From Woronichinia naegeliana WA131 (GTDB lineage: Bacteria; Cyanobacteriota; Cyanobacteriia; Cyanobacteriales; Microcystaceae), in NCBI GenBank assembly GCA_025370055.1, contig CP073041.1, positions 4,558,272 through 4,622,271 on the forward strand: DNA of 64,000 nt, read 5' to 3'. The translations under genes were made by a program, and so were the position numbers. Below are positions 32,801 through 40,825 of this stretch, piece by piece (the stretch's first letter is position 1; each line of letters opens with the position of its first letter). The notes beneath the pieces were generated by a model. That model was not told the DNA's origin. It ran no database searches and saw only the letters and a program-made list of their open reading frames with translations.

Positions 32801-34548
32801 GTTTCGACCCCCGTTTAGTCGCCTATATTGTTCCCAGTGAAACAGGAAAAGACTCAGAAGTAAAACAACTAGCAGGGCAACAAGTAGAACTGTGGCAGAG
32901 TATTTTTGATGATGGCTACTATCAGCAAGATACTGAAATTGATGACCCCACACTTAATTTTACAGGTTGGAATGATAGCTACACAGGACAACCCTATGCT
33001 AAGACAGAGATGGAAGAATGGCGAGACAAAACGGTTGAACAAATTCTAGAATTAGCACCTCAACGAGTTTGGGAAATTGGCTGTGGAACAGGGATGTTAT
33101 TATTTAAAATCGCGCCCCATTGTCAAACTTTTATCGGAACAGATTTTTCAACCAAAGCTTTACAGTATGTTCAGGAAAATTTAAGATTACAAAATCTGGA
33201 GAAAAAGGTTACATTAAAACAGAGTCCAGCGAATCAGTTTGAAGGAATTGCTCCCCAAAGTTATGACTTAGTTATTCTCAATTCTGTCATTCAATATTTC
33301 CCTTCCATTGATTACTTATTAGAGGTTTTAGATGGAGTAATCAATTCTCTAGAAACAGAGGGGAAAATTTTAATCGGAGATGTGAGAAACTTTAAACTTC
33401 TAGAGGCTTTCCATACAGCCGTTGAATTCTATCGTGGGGATGATGACCTAGCGATTCAAGAATTACGTCAACGAATTAGAAACAGTCTGAGGACAGAAGA
33501 AGAATTACTGATTGATCCCGATTTCTTTATTGCCCTAAAACAAAAATATCCTCGGATTAGTCAAGTTCAAATCGAACTAAAACGGGGTTATAATCAAACA
33601 GAAATGAATCGTTTTCGTTATGATGTTGTCCTATACCTAGATCAACCTCAAACCCTTGTTACAGAATGGCAATGGTTAAACTGGGAATTAGAACAACTTA
33701 ATCTAGAAAAGATTCAACACATTTTAGACACTCAAAAACCTGATTTGTTAGGGATTCAATACATCCCCAATATTCGTCTGATTTCAGAAATGGTATTATT
33801 GGAAAAAATTCCTGAGTTTGAGGGAACGGTTAAACAGTTAAAAGCCTTTTTAAGTCAGATGGAAACGGGTATCAACCCTGAAGCATTACGAACCTTAACG
33901 GAGAACTTACCCTATACTCCATTTATTCAATATAGCGATCGCGAATTTTCCACTTATCAAGTCATTTTTCAACGCAATACAACTTATCCTTTTAGTCAGC
34001 CTCGTTTTGCTTTAAAACAGACCTTAAATTCCCAATCTTGGCAAGATTATGCAAATCAACCTTTAACTGTTAATCCTAATTCTATTGATCCAGTTTTAAG
34101 CAACCAGTGGCGAGATTTTTTAGGGCAAACTCTCCCTGAGTATATGATTCCTAGCCATTTTATTCAACAGTCGAAATTACCCCTAACTCCTAATGGAAAA
34201 ATAGACCGCAAAGCCTTACCCGCACCTGAAGCATTCATTGTCTCAACGGATATTGAATTACCCCAAACAACCACAGAAGTGCTCCTGGCCGCTATCTGGT
34301 CGAAATTGCTTAAATACGAAGGGATTTCTCGCCAAGATAATTTCTTTTACCTAGGAGGACATTCTTTATTAGCAACTCAATTAATTAGCCGTATTCGGGA
34401 GCAATTTCAAATCGAATTATCTGTAAGTAAATTATTTGAATATCCCATTCTCAAGGAATTAGCGGGCTATCTTGATACCTGTTTATGGGTTAATGCTCCA
34501 GAAGATTCTCAACCCTTAGATTTAGATGAAGAGGAAATTGAACTATGA
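26830..34548 (+). CDS. aptC: Anabaenopeptin-type synthetase, two modules with N-methyltransferase (C-A-PCP-C-A-NMT-PCP)
   Basis: The protein has 2572 residues. A helical docking start (LLKRLENLSPEKRELVLQKL) leads to C1 (HHIIFDGW near 181), A1 (TSGSTGQPKG near 660, NGKLDKKAL near 986), PCP1 LGGHSL near 1038, C2 (HHIISDGW near 1234), A2 (near 1714), an N-methyltransferase inserted in A2 at about 2010-2380 with SAM site EIGCGTGMLLF near 2082, the end of A2 (NGKIDRKAL near 2455), PCP2 near 2508 and an acidic tail (PLDLDEEEIEL). Pocket residues: A1 D-L-G-C-A-G-C-V-V; A2 D-L-G-F-T-G-C-V-T, which I recall as a homotyrosine-type code. Both fit homo-aromatic residues supplied by Hph enzymes. The usual N-Me-Ala of position 5 is not predicted. 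It overlaps aptD by 4 bases. Confidence 0.9.
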   Translation: MSDLLKRLENLSPEKRELVLQKLRQQQSKPGNNQKQQKLSLIPVSREEDIPLSFAQTRLWFLAQFDQENSPYHVPIFWQIKGSLNVKALEQAITEMINRHEVLRTTFSVVKESPVQVINPPYQLSIPVINLEGETENIKLEKARQLATEELQTSFDLSTSPLLRVKLLEINPQFHVLLLVIHHIIFDGWSVDIFRQELSTLYTSFSLNKPASLPKLALQYADFAHWQRQWLQGDILETQLNYWQQQLKNAPPILEFPIDKPRPSVQTYEGSSQSLHLNLTLTQQLKGLSQTSRTTLFMTLLTAFTVLLYRYSGQEDIVIGTAIANRNRQELEPLMGFFVNTLALRTNLQGHLTFLELLQQVKDRTLASYDHQDLPFEKLIDELQIERSLSNHPLFQVFFTLQNGSQETLELPELTISNFDWENKTTLFDLGLICRETPQGLIAELEYRTDLFEAKTIQGIAEHLEVLLQGIFDHPQQSINTLPLLTESNQKQLKIWNQTNSNYFQDQTLVDLFEEQVNQTPSNIALVFEQTSLTYQELNQKANQLAHYLRANYQIEADSLMGICTERSLEMVIGLLGVLKAGAAYVPIDSNYPEDRIKFILENSKISVLLTQGFVQYQLSLSQLKSLSQFIDLDRFDYDLLPSHNLTTPIKPNHLAYVIYTSGSTGQPKGVMIEHQSIVNFALSFGKLLSINPQSRLLQFGSFSFDLSIGEIATNLSHGACLYLAEKETLLPTQTLVNFLETNQITHSCFPPSVLSVLPQARLSHLENIAVGGEACSAEVVEKWANQRRLFNCYGPTETTVVATISLCQANGQKPNIGKPLANIQAYILDENQQLLPPGIPGELCIAGVGLARGYLNRPDLTSEKFIEVSLLGKTERIYKTGDLAKWRTDGNLEFLGRIDDQVKLRGIRIELGEIEAVLLEHPMVKQAVVNLYETENNQQLVAYIIPQEKHCDVRDELKSLLKSHLPNYMIPNQIMVLETFPLTPNGKLDKKALPIPDLKTFTDGEMPVTPTEELLASLWQDLLKIKSVGRRDNFFELGGHSLLATQLVTRIRNSFGVELAVRKVFEQSILAELATAIEQENRAIALPPLTPQPSQEPKVLSFAQSRLWFMAQLEGDGTSLTYNMPSALQLEGNLNLEALRSSFAYLLSRHTILRTSFPIQSGEPQIFVHNVEDISVLEILDLQELDPQVQAKTVQELIDSDAQYPFDLSNGPLFKSKLLQLNPEKNVLLLNMHHIISDGWSMGVFKSEWEQAYDAFVAGNMPNLAPLPIQYSDYAIWQRHWLTGEVLESQENYWKKQLKDAPQLLDLPADYPRPAKPSYQGRREEYTLGQELTEKLKNLSQKQGVSLFMTLFTAFSILLSRYSRQEDLCIGTGIANRTHSHTEKSLGFFVNTLILRSQVNPEHSFSELLQKSRQICLDAYGNQDIPFEYLVETLQPERTLSYNPLYQVVIVLQNIEKSGKNVSLTGLKVEALEQTYPFSKVDLLLDLVERDGQLYCTWEYATDLFQASTIQRMAEQFKLLLEGIVSNPLQSINTLPLLTETNRQELLLWNQTETPYPQDKTLVDLFEQQVQENPNNLALVFEQESLTYQQLNAKANQLAHYLLKHYAIKPDTLMGICVERSLDMIIGMLGILKTGSAYVPIDPHYPSDRIRLILEDCQATVLLTQRNLKDKLPLEQWVQTAQVLCLDENKFAQYPINNPNVLSKPNNLAYVIYTSGSTGQPKGVMIEHQAIVNLSLNWGKLFHVKPQSRLLQFGSFSFDLSIGEIATNLSHGACLYLAKKETLLPTQTLVNFLETNKITHSFLSPSALSVLPQANLSHLENITVGGEACSTDVIEKWANQRRLFNCYGPTEATVTATLSLCQANGQKPNIGKPLDNIRVYILDDNQQLLPPGMPGELSIAGVGLARGYLNRPDLTSEKFIEVNLLGKTERIYKTGDLAKWRTDSNLEFLGRIDQQVKLRGFRIELGEIETALAQHPNIKESVVILREDTGFDPRLVAYIVPSETGKDSEVKQLAGQQVELWQSIFDDGYYQQDTEIDDPTLNFTGWNDSYTGQPYAKTEMEEWRDKTVEQILELAPQRVWEIGCGTGMLLFKIAPHCQTFIGTDFSTKALQYVQENLRLQNLEKKVTLKQSPANQFEGIAPQSYDLVILNSVIQYFPSIDYLLEVLDGVINSLETEGKILIGDVRNFKLLEAFHTAVEFYRGDDDLAIQELRQRIRNSLRTEEELLIDPDFFIALKQKYPRISQVQIELKRGYNQTEMNRFRYDVVLYLDQPQTLVTEWQWLNWELEQLNLEKIQHILDTQKPDLLGIQYIPNIRLISEMVLLEKIPEFEGTVKQLKAFLSQMETGINPEALRTLTENLPYTPFIQYSDREFSTYQVIFQRNTTYPFSQPRFALKQTLNSQSWQDYANQPLTVNPNSIDPVLSNQWRDFLGQTLPEYMIPSHFIQQSKLPLTPNGKIDRKALPAPEAFIVSTDIELPQTTTEVLLAAIWSKLLKYEGISRQDNFFYLGGHSLLATQLISRIREQFQIELSVSKLFEYPILKELAGYLDTCLWVNAPEDSQPLDLDEEEIEL
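28909..29540 (+). repeat. Duplicated A-domain core, copy in aptC module 1
   Basis: This stretch is near-identical in DNA to 32071-32702 in the second module of the same gene (offset 3162 bases), including long runs without change around the SFDLSIGEIATNLSHGACLY segment. Differences cluster at substrate-pocket codons (278, 299, 331). Confidence 0.75.
32071..32702 (+). repeat. Duplicated A-domain core, copy in aptC module 2
   Basis: Partner of the copy in module 1. Sequence outside the tract, such as the first 300 bases of each A domain and the C domains, is far less alike, so the tract looks like intragenic conversion or domain replacement, not whole-module duplication. Confidence 0.75.
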
Positions 34549-37500
34549 GTAATGATCAACAAATTATCAACTTAATGGGAGAGTTACGACAACTTGGATG
34601 TCGAATTTCTGCTGATGGAGACAAGTTACGCCTTCGGAAGACAAAAAATGACATTCCTGCTGAATTAATCCAACAAATAAAAATTAATAAAACCGAGATT
34701 TTAGCTTTTTTAAATACAGCTAAAGACCAAGCCGTTACATCTCAAAAAGATATTCCTAAATTACCCAAAAATGCGTTAAAACAGCTTTCTTTTGCTCAAC
34801 AAAGACTTTGGTTTTTAGGGCAAATGGAAAACTCTAATGCCACCTATAATATGCCAATCTGTTTACAATTAGAGGGAAAGCTTAATGTTAATGCTCTTTC
34901 TGAGAGTTTAGCCTATGTCATCAATCGTCATGAAAGTTTGCGGATGTATTTTCCGACCGTTGAAGGACAACCCCAGATTCGGATTAAAAAGATAGAAAAT
35001 TTCAATGTGTTGAGCCTACAAGATTTAAGCAATCTTGATCAACCCACTCAGTCTGTAACGGTTCAAACATTAATCAATAATCATGTTCAAGAACCATTTA
35101 ATCTCAAGACTGGCCCTTTATTTAAAGCTAAATTACTACAATTAAAAGACAATCAATTTATTTTGCTACTAAATATGCACCATATCAGCAGTGATGGCTG
35201 GTCAATGGGTATCTTTATTCGTGAATTACGCCATGCTTATCTTGCCTTTTCCCAGGGACAAAAACCAACCCTTGAACCCTTACCAATTCAATATAGTGAC
35301 TTTGCAACTTGGCAACGAAATTGGTTACAGGGAGAGATATTAGAAACTCAGATTAACTATTGGAAAAAACAACTAAAAGACGCACCACCACGATTAGAAT
35401 TACCCACTGATCATCCTCGTCCTCCAATACAAAGTTATAAAGGTGCTCATTATAGTTATACTTTAACCCCTGAATTAATTGAGCAATTAAACAGTCTCAG
35501 TCAACAAGAAGGGGTCAGTTTATATATGCTTTTATTGGCGGTTTTTAATCTTTTACTCTCTCGTTATAGCCGACAAAATGATTTATGTATTGGTTCCCCC
35601 ATTGCCAATCGTCCTCACCGTCAAACCGAAGGATTAATCGGCTTTTTTGCCAATACTTTAGTGCTACGAAATCAAATTAAACCAGAGCAAACTTTTCAAG
35701 AATTTTTACAGCAAACTCGTCAAACTTGTTTAGAAGCTTATCAGCATCAGGATATTCCTTTTGAGTTTCTTGTCGAACAATTAAAGCCTGTTCGTAGCCT
35801 TAGCTATAATCCTATTTTTCAAGTCATATTTGCGGTAGAAAATAATGACAGTGAAGCTCTCGATTTACCAGAATTAAAAATTGAATGGTTAGACTCAAGT
35901 TATCCCTTTGCTAAGTTTGATTTATCCCTTTTAGCTTTAGAATCTGATGGTCAATTAAATTGTATATGGGAATATACAACTGATCTATTTGAAACAACAA
36001 CCATTCAAAGAATGGCAGAACATTGGGAAATTCTTTTACAACAAATTGTCACTAACCCACAGCAAACAATTTATAATCTATCTTGGCTAACCAAAGTTGA
36101 CCAAAAACAATTAGAACTGTGGAATCAAACAAATACGAATTATCCTCAAGATAAAACTTTAGTTAATTTATTTGAAGAACAAGTCAAAAGCTATCCTAAC
36201 AACATAGCCTTAGTCTTTGAAAAACAAAGTTTAACTTATCAAGAACTCAATCAAAAAGCTAATCAGTTAGCTCGTTATTTACGAGAAAACTATCAGATTG
36301 AACCCAATATCTTAATTGGTATTTGTATCGAGCCTTCTTTAGAAATGATTATCGGGTTATTAGGTATTCTTAAATTAGGCTCCACTTATGTTCCCATTGA
36401 CCCGAACTATCCTGAATCACGAATAGATTATATCATTAGCGATAGTGAACTTTCAATTTTATTAACACAAAGTATTATTCAAGATAAATTTTTGTCATCC
36501 CAAGGTAAGAACCTTGACCATCTAATTTGCTTAGATGAATGTGATTTTGAACTCGGATCAAAGGAGAACTTAGGTATCGAAAATCAGCCGAATGATTTAG
36601 CTTATATCATTTATACATCTGGTTCAACAGGAAAACCAAAAGGAGTTGCGGTAAATCATCAAGCGATCAATCGCTTAGTATTAAAAACTAACTACATACA
36701 AATAGCTCCTGAAGACAGAGTTGCTCAAGCCGCAAATATTGCTTTTGATGCTGTGACGTTTGAAATTTGGAGCGCATTACTGAATGGAGCAAAGCTCGTT
36801 ATTATCCCTAAATCTATACTGCTTTCGCCATCAAAATTTGCCGCTAGTCTTCAATCTCAAAAAGTTAGTGTCTTATTCTTAACAACGGCTTTATTCAATC
36901 AGTTGGCCTCATTAGTTCCAGAAACCTTTAGTTCTCTTCGTTATCTATTATTTGGTGGGGAAGCGGTTGATCCTAAATGGGTACAAGAAGTCTTAGACAA
37001 AGGTTCACCGCAGAACTTACTGCACGTCTATGGGCCAACAGAAAATACAACCTTTTCTTCTTGGTATTTGGTCGAGAAATTACTGAAAACAGCAATAACT
37101 ATTCCGATTGGAAAACCCATCAGTAACACCAGAATTTATATTTTAGATCAATACCTTCAACCTGTTCCTGTTGGTATTCCAGGTGAGTTATGTATTGCAG
37201 GAGTTGGGTTGGCGATCGCCTATTTGAATCGTCCTGACTTAACAGATGAGAAATTTATTGAAGTTAATTTATTCGGAAAAATAGAACGAATTTATAAAAC
37301 AGGAGATTTAGCAAAATGGGGAAATGATGGTAATATTGAATTTTTGGGACGGATTGATCATCAAATAAAATTGCGAGGTTTTCGCATTGAATTAGGAGAA
37401 ATTGAGTCAATTTTAGTGGAATATCCTGCTGTTAAAGAAGCAATTGTTAACTTACATAAAACCGAAAATAATCAGCAATTAGTGGCCTATGTTACAGGCG

Positions 37501-38780
37501 AACAAGTTGATGATCTTCCTCAACAATTAAAACAACACCTCAAAACTTATTTACCTGATTATATGATTCCTAACCAAATTATCAGGTTAGATGAATTTCC
37601 GTTAACCCCCAATGGCAAAATTGATCGTCAAGCTTTACCGCTTCCTAATCATGAATCCAAAAATCTATATGAAGCTCCTCGTAACACAATTGAACAACAA
37701 TTAACTGAAATTTGGTCTTTAATGCTTCAATGTGAAAAAATTAGCATTCATGATAACTTTTTTGATTTGGGCGGACATTCAATACTAGCGATTAAACTCC
37801 TAAATCAGATTCAAAAAAGCTTTAATCAGGAACTATCTTTAACCAGTTTGTTTCAGAATCCCACCGTTGCTCAATTGGCGCAACAACTGTCTCAAGTTGA
37901 GGTACAAGAATTCATTTCCGACTTATTAGTATTGCAACCTTCGGGACAAAAAATACCAATATTTTGTGTAGCTGGGTCGAATGGACACGCCTTCTATTTT
38001 CGCGATTTAGCCATAAATTTTGCCGATGAACATCCTGTTTATGGACTAGAAACACCAGGCAGAGATGGTTCTCATCCCCTCCCAATTTCAGTAGAAGATC
38101 ATGCTAGTTCCCTCATTGAAACCTTACGACAAAAACAACCAAAAGGCCCTTATATTTTAATAGGATACTCATCAGGCTGTTCGGTTGCCTTAGAAATGGC
38201 TTTCCAACTAGAACAACAAGGAGAAACGATCAGTTTATTGGGTATATTTGATGCGGGGCTGGTGGCAAACCCTGATCATATTACCCAAAGAAGCGATCTA
38301 GATTGGATTTGGCATATGATTGAACGAATTGAAGCGGTTAAAGGGATTTCTTTGGGCCTTAACTATGAGCAACTGGCCGCCCGATCCGATGATCAAAACC
38401 GTTGGGAGCTTGCGGCGGAGGCTTTATATCGTCACAATGTGTTACCCGAACATTCTACCCTATCTTTGCTCAAAACTAATCTTGAGGTGATGAAACGAGT
38501 TACTCTTAATTATGCGGCTTACCAACCCAATTTTGTAATTTCCGCCCCGATTGTTTTATTTCGCGCTCAGGATGCCAAAGAAATCGTGGTGCAAGAACAT
38601 CAAGCTATGTCCCATTACGAGCAATCCGATTGGGGATGGCAACCCTATAGTAACAAACCTGTACAGGTGGTTTCCGTACCAGGAAATCATGGACAAATGC
38701 TCTATGAACCCAATGTCAAAGTTTTGGCTGATCAACTTAAAAAATCCATACAAGAGCATTTTAATCAACCTGAAACCTAA
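34545..38780 (+). CDS. aptD: Anabaenopeptin-type terminal synthetase (docking-C-A-PCP-TE)
   Basis: The protein has 1411 residues. Residues 1-55 form a TubC-type docking domain (LRQLGCRISADGDKLRLR), the partner of the acidic tail of AptC. C domain HHISSDGWS near 211; A domain TSGSTGKPKG near 691 to NGKIDRQAL near 1023; PCP LGGHSI near 1075; thioesterase from about 1125 with GYSSG near 1207, IFDAG and the His of PGNHGQM near 1380. Pocket residues D-A-F-F-L-G-V-T-F suggest Ile or a similar large hydrophobic residue; anabaenopeptins have Phe, Ile or Tyr at position 6. The thioesterase should close the ring onto the Lys side chain. Oddly, the A6 motif usually reading GLARGYLNRP is GLAIAYLNRP here, with a HIP1 octamer encoding the change. 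Confidence 0.9.
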   Translation: MSNDQQIINLMGELRQLGCRISADGDKLRLRKTKNDIPAELIQQIKINKTEILAFLNTAKDQAVTSQKDIPKLPKNALKQLSFAQQRLWFLGQMENSNATYNMPICLQLEGKLNVNALSESLAYVINRHESLRMYFPTVEGQPQIRIKKIENFNVLSLQDLSNLDQPTQSVTVQTLINNHVQEPFNLKTGPLFKAKLLQLKDNQFILLLNMHHISSDGWSMGIFIRELRHAYLAFSQGQKPTLEPLPIQYSDFATWQRNWLQGEILETQINYWKKQLKDAPPRLELPTDHPRPPIQSYKGAHYSYTLTPELIEQLNSLSQQEGVSLYMLLLAVFNLLLSRYSRQNDLCIGSPIANRPHRQTEGLIGFFANTLVLRNQIKPEQTFQEFLQQTRQTCLEAYQHQDIPFEFLVEQLKPVRSLSYNPIFQVIFAVENNDSEALDLPELKIEWLDSSYPFAKFDLSLLALESDGQLNCIWEYTTDLFETTTIQRMAEHWEILLQQIVTNPQQTIYNLSWLTKVDQKQLELWNQTNTNYPQDKTLVNLFEEQVKSYPNNIALVFEKQSLTYQELNQKANQLARYLRENYQIEPNILIGICIEPSLEMIIGLLGILKLGSTYVPIDPNYPESRIDYIISDSELSILLTQSIIQDKFLSSQGKNLDHLICLDECDFELGSKENLGIENQPNDLAYIIYTSGSTGKPKGVAVNHQAINRLVLKTNYIQIAPEDRVAQAANIAFDAVTFEIWSALLNGAKLVIIPKSILLSPSKFAASLQSQKVSVLFLTTALFNQLASLVPETFSSLRYLLFGGEAVDPKWVQEVLDKGSPQNLLHVYGPTENTTFSSWYLVEKLLKTAITIPIGKPISNTRIYILDQYLQPVPVGIPGELCIAGVGLAIAYLNRPDLTDEKFIEVNLFGKIERIYKTGDLAKWGNDGNIEFLGRIDHQIKLRGFRIELGEIESILVEYPAVKEAIVNLHKTENNQQLVAYVTGEQVDDLPQQLKQHLKTYLPDYMIPNQIIRLDEFPLTPNGKIDRQALPLPNHESKNLYEAPRNTIEQQLTEIWSLMLQCEKISIHDNFFDLGGHSILAIKLLNQIQKSFNQELSLTSLFQNPTVAQLAQQLSQVEVQEFISDLLVLQPSGQKIPIFCVAGSNGHAFYFRDLAINFADEHPVYGLETPGRDGSHPLPISVEDHASSLIETLRQKQPKGPYILIGYSSGCSVALEMAFQLEQQGETISLLGIFDAGLVANPDHITQRSDLDWIWHMIERIEAVKGISLGLNYEQLAARSDDQNRWELAAEALYRHNVLPEHSTLSLLKTNLEVMKRVTLNYAAYQPNFVISAPIVLFRAQDAKEIVVQEHQAMSHYEQSDWGWQPYSNKPVQVVSVPGNHGQMLYEPNVKVLADQLKKSIQEHFNQPET

Positions 38781-38855
38781 AGCAAGGTTTTGCTTGCTGA
38801 TCTGTAATTTAATCAACTAACCTATTGGAAAAATTCCTTTACTTAATTTATAACT

Positions 38856-40607
38856 ATGCAATCACAATCTATTCCTAAGCAAGCGAAAAAAAACTCTGAT
38901 TCAAAGCTTAATTTTCTGGAATTTTGGAATAAGCTGAAGTTAGTGCTGGAAGCCTATTGGTATCCAATGGAAGCAGATGGTAGAGTTTTTTCCGAGGTTA
39001 TTAAATCCTGGGGAATGTTGATACTTTTGCTGTCATTAATCATCGGTTTAGTGGCTGTTAATGCCTTCAATAGTTTTGTTTTGCGTGAATTGGTTAATGT
39101 AATTGATGAGAAAGATTTATCTGGGTTTACTAACAATCTTTCTATTTTGATTGTTAGCTTTATTTTTATCACTCTCTTAACGGGACTTTCTAAGTTTGTG
39201 AGGGAGAAAATCGCCATTGACTGGTATGAGTGGCTTAACAACTATACGTTGCAGAAATATTTTAGCAATCGTGCCTATTATAAAATTAACTTTGACTCAA
39301 CCATTGACAACCCTGATCAACGTCTAACCCAAGAAATTAAACCCATCGCCAAAACAACCCTCAGTTTTTTTGCAACTTGTGTTGAGAAGATGTTGGAAAT
39401 GGTCGTTTTTTTCGTAATTCTCTGGCAGATTTCCCATGTTATTGGCATAGTTTTAATTGTTTATACCACTATAGGTAATTTGATTGCCTTTTATTTAAGC
39501 CAACAATTTAATAAGATTAATCAAGAAGAACTCGAAGTTGAAGCTAATTATAATTATGCCGTTACCCATGTTCGTAATAATGCTGAATCTATTGCTTTTT
39601 TTCAGGGAGAAGATCAAGAATTTAATATTCTTAAAAAACGATTTAGGGCTTTGATTCAAAGTGCTTTACGAAAAATTGATTGGGAAAGAAATAAGAATTT
39701 TTTTGATCGGGGCTATCAGTCAATTATTAACGTTTTTCCCTTTTTAATCGTCGCCCCTTTATACATTAGAGATGAAATTGATTTTGGACAGGTAAATCAG
39801 GCTAGTTTAGCTGCCAATCTTTTCGCCACAGCTTTGGGGACATTGATCGCTGAATTTGCCACTTCAGGAAGACTTTCTAGTTATATTGAGCGTTTAGTAA
39901 ATTTTTCAGAAACATTAGAAACGATTACCCAGGAAGTTGAGGGTGTAAGCACGATTAAAAGCATTGAAGAAAACCGTATTGCTTTTGATCATGTTACCTT
40001 ACAAACGCCTAATTATGAAAAAGTAATCGTTGAAAACTTGACAATGGACGTAAAACCAGAACAAGGTTTATTAATTGTTGGGCCGAGTGGACGGGGCAAA
40101 AGTTCTCTTTTAAGGGCGATCGCCGGTTTATGGAATTCAGGCACTGGACGTTTAATACGACCACCAGGAAAAGAAATTCTATTTTTACCCCAGCGTCCAT
40201 ATATCATTCTCGGAACATTACGCGAACAATTACTGTATCCGAATGTGGATCGTCAAGTAAGCGATCAAGAACTCAGTGAAGTTTTACAACAAGTGAATCT
40301 TCAAGATGTGCTTACCAGGGTCGGAGGCTTTGATCAAGAAGTCCCTTGGGAAAATATATTATCACTAGGGGAACAACAACGTTTGGCTTTTGCCCGAATA
40401 TTAGTGACCCATCCTCATTTTGTTATCTTAGATGAATCAACTAGTGCTTTGGATTTGATCAATGAACAGAATTTATATCAACAGTTAAAAGAAACAAAAA
40501 CAACCTTTATTAGTGTGGGACATCGAGAAAGTTTATTTGATTATCATCAAACGTTTTTAGAACTGTTGCCAGATTCAACTTGGAAAATTTCTCCCGTTTC
40601 TGGGTGA
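38856..40607 (+). CDS. aptE: ABC exporter, fused membrane and ATPase (SbmA/YddA-like)
   Basis: The protein has 583 residues. The first 340 contain several membrane segments (for example MLILLLSLIIGLVAVNAF, LSILIVSFIFITLLTGL, VVFFVILWQISHVIG) and the family feature NPDQRLTQEI. The ATPase follows: Walker A GPSGRGKSSLLRAIAGLW near 409, FLPQRPYIILGTLREQL, signature LSLGEQQRLAFARI near 507 and Walker B FVILDESTSALD near 528. This half-transporter class is the one found at the end of anabaenopeptin and cyanopeptolin clusters and presumably exports the finished peptide. It starts 75 bases after aptD in the same direction. It is the only transporter in the window, although two peptide loci are present. 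Confidence 0.88.
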   Translation: MQSQSIPKQAKKNSDSKLNFLEFWNKLKLVLEAYWYPMEADGRVFSEVIKSWGMLILLLSLIIGLVAVNAFNSFVLRELVNVIDEKDLSGFTNNLSILIVSFIFITLLTGLSKFVREKIAIDWYEWLNNYTLQKYFSNRAYYKINFDSTIDNPDQRLTQEIKPIAKTTLSFFATCVEKMLEMVVFFVILWQISHVIGIVLIVYTTIGNLIAFYLSQQFNKINQEELEVEANYNYAVTHVRNNAESIAFFQGEDQEFNILKKRFRALIQSALRKIDWERNKNFFDRGYQSIINVFPFLIVAPLYIRDEIDFGQVNQASLAANLFATALGTLIAEFATSGRLSSYIERLVNFSETLETITQEVEGVSTIKSIEENRIAFDHVTLQTPNYEKVIVENLTMDVKPEQGLLIVGPSGRGKSSLLRAIAGLWNSGTGRLIRPPGKEILFLPQRPYIILGTLREQLLYPNVDRQVSDQELSEVLQQVNLQDVLTRVGGFDQEVPWENILSLGEQQRLAFARILVTHPHFVILDESTSALDLINEQNLYQQLKETKTTFISVGHRESLFDYHQTFLELLPDSTWKISPVSG

Positions 40608-40759
40608 TTAAATATAAAATGTGGGATGGGCATACTTTGACAAGCTCAGTAACAACTTCGACAAGTCTTACAGTGAGCCTGTCGAACTGCCCAGTACAAA
40701 TCCTGCCTGTCCACAGGCTAGAAGCCTGTTCCACTTCTAACAATTAATTAAGCCCACTT
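40607..40759. repeat. Dispersed repeat, copy 2 (inverted) with a nested 68-base insertion
   Basis: This is the reverse complement of 26654-26739, split after GTGGGATGGGCAT by about 40634-40701, which contains TTGACAAGCTCAGTAACAAC, TTCGACAAGTCTTACAGTGA and GCCTGTCGAACTGCCC, a second well-spread cyanobacterial repeat. An AT flanks the insertion on both sides. It fills most of the gap after aptE. Confidence 0.7.
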
Positions 40760-40825
40760 ACTTATCTCAATTTGTTCAAGTTCTTGTCCGATTAATCCCA
40801 AAATTTTCATGAGGTAATTTTAAAA

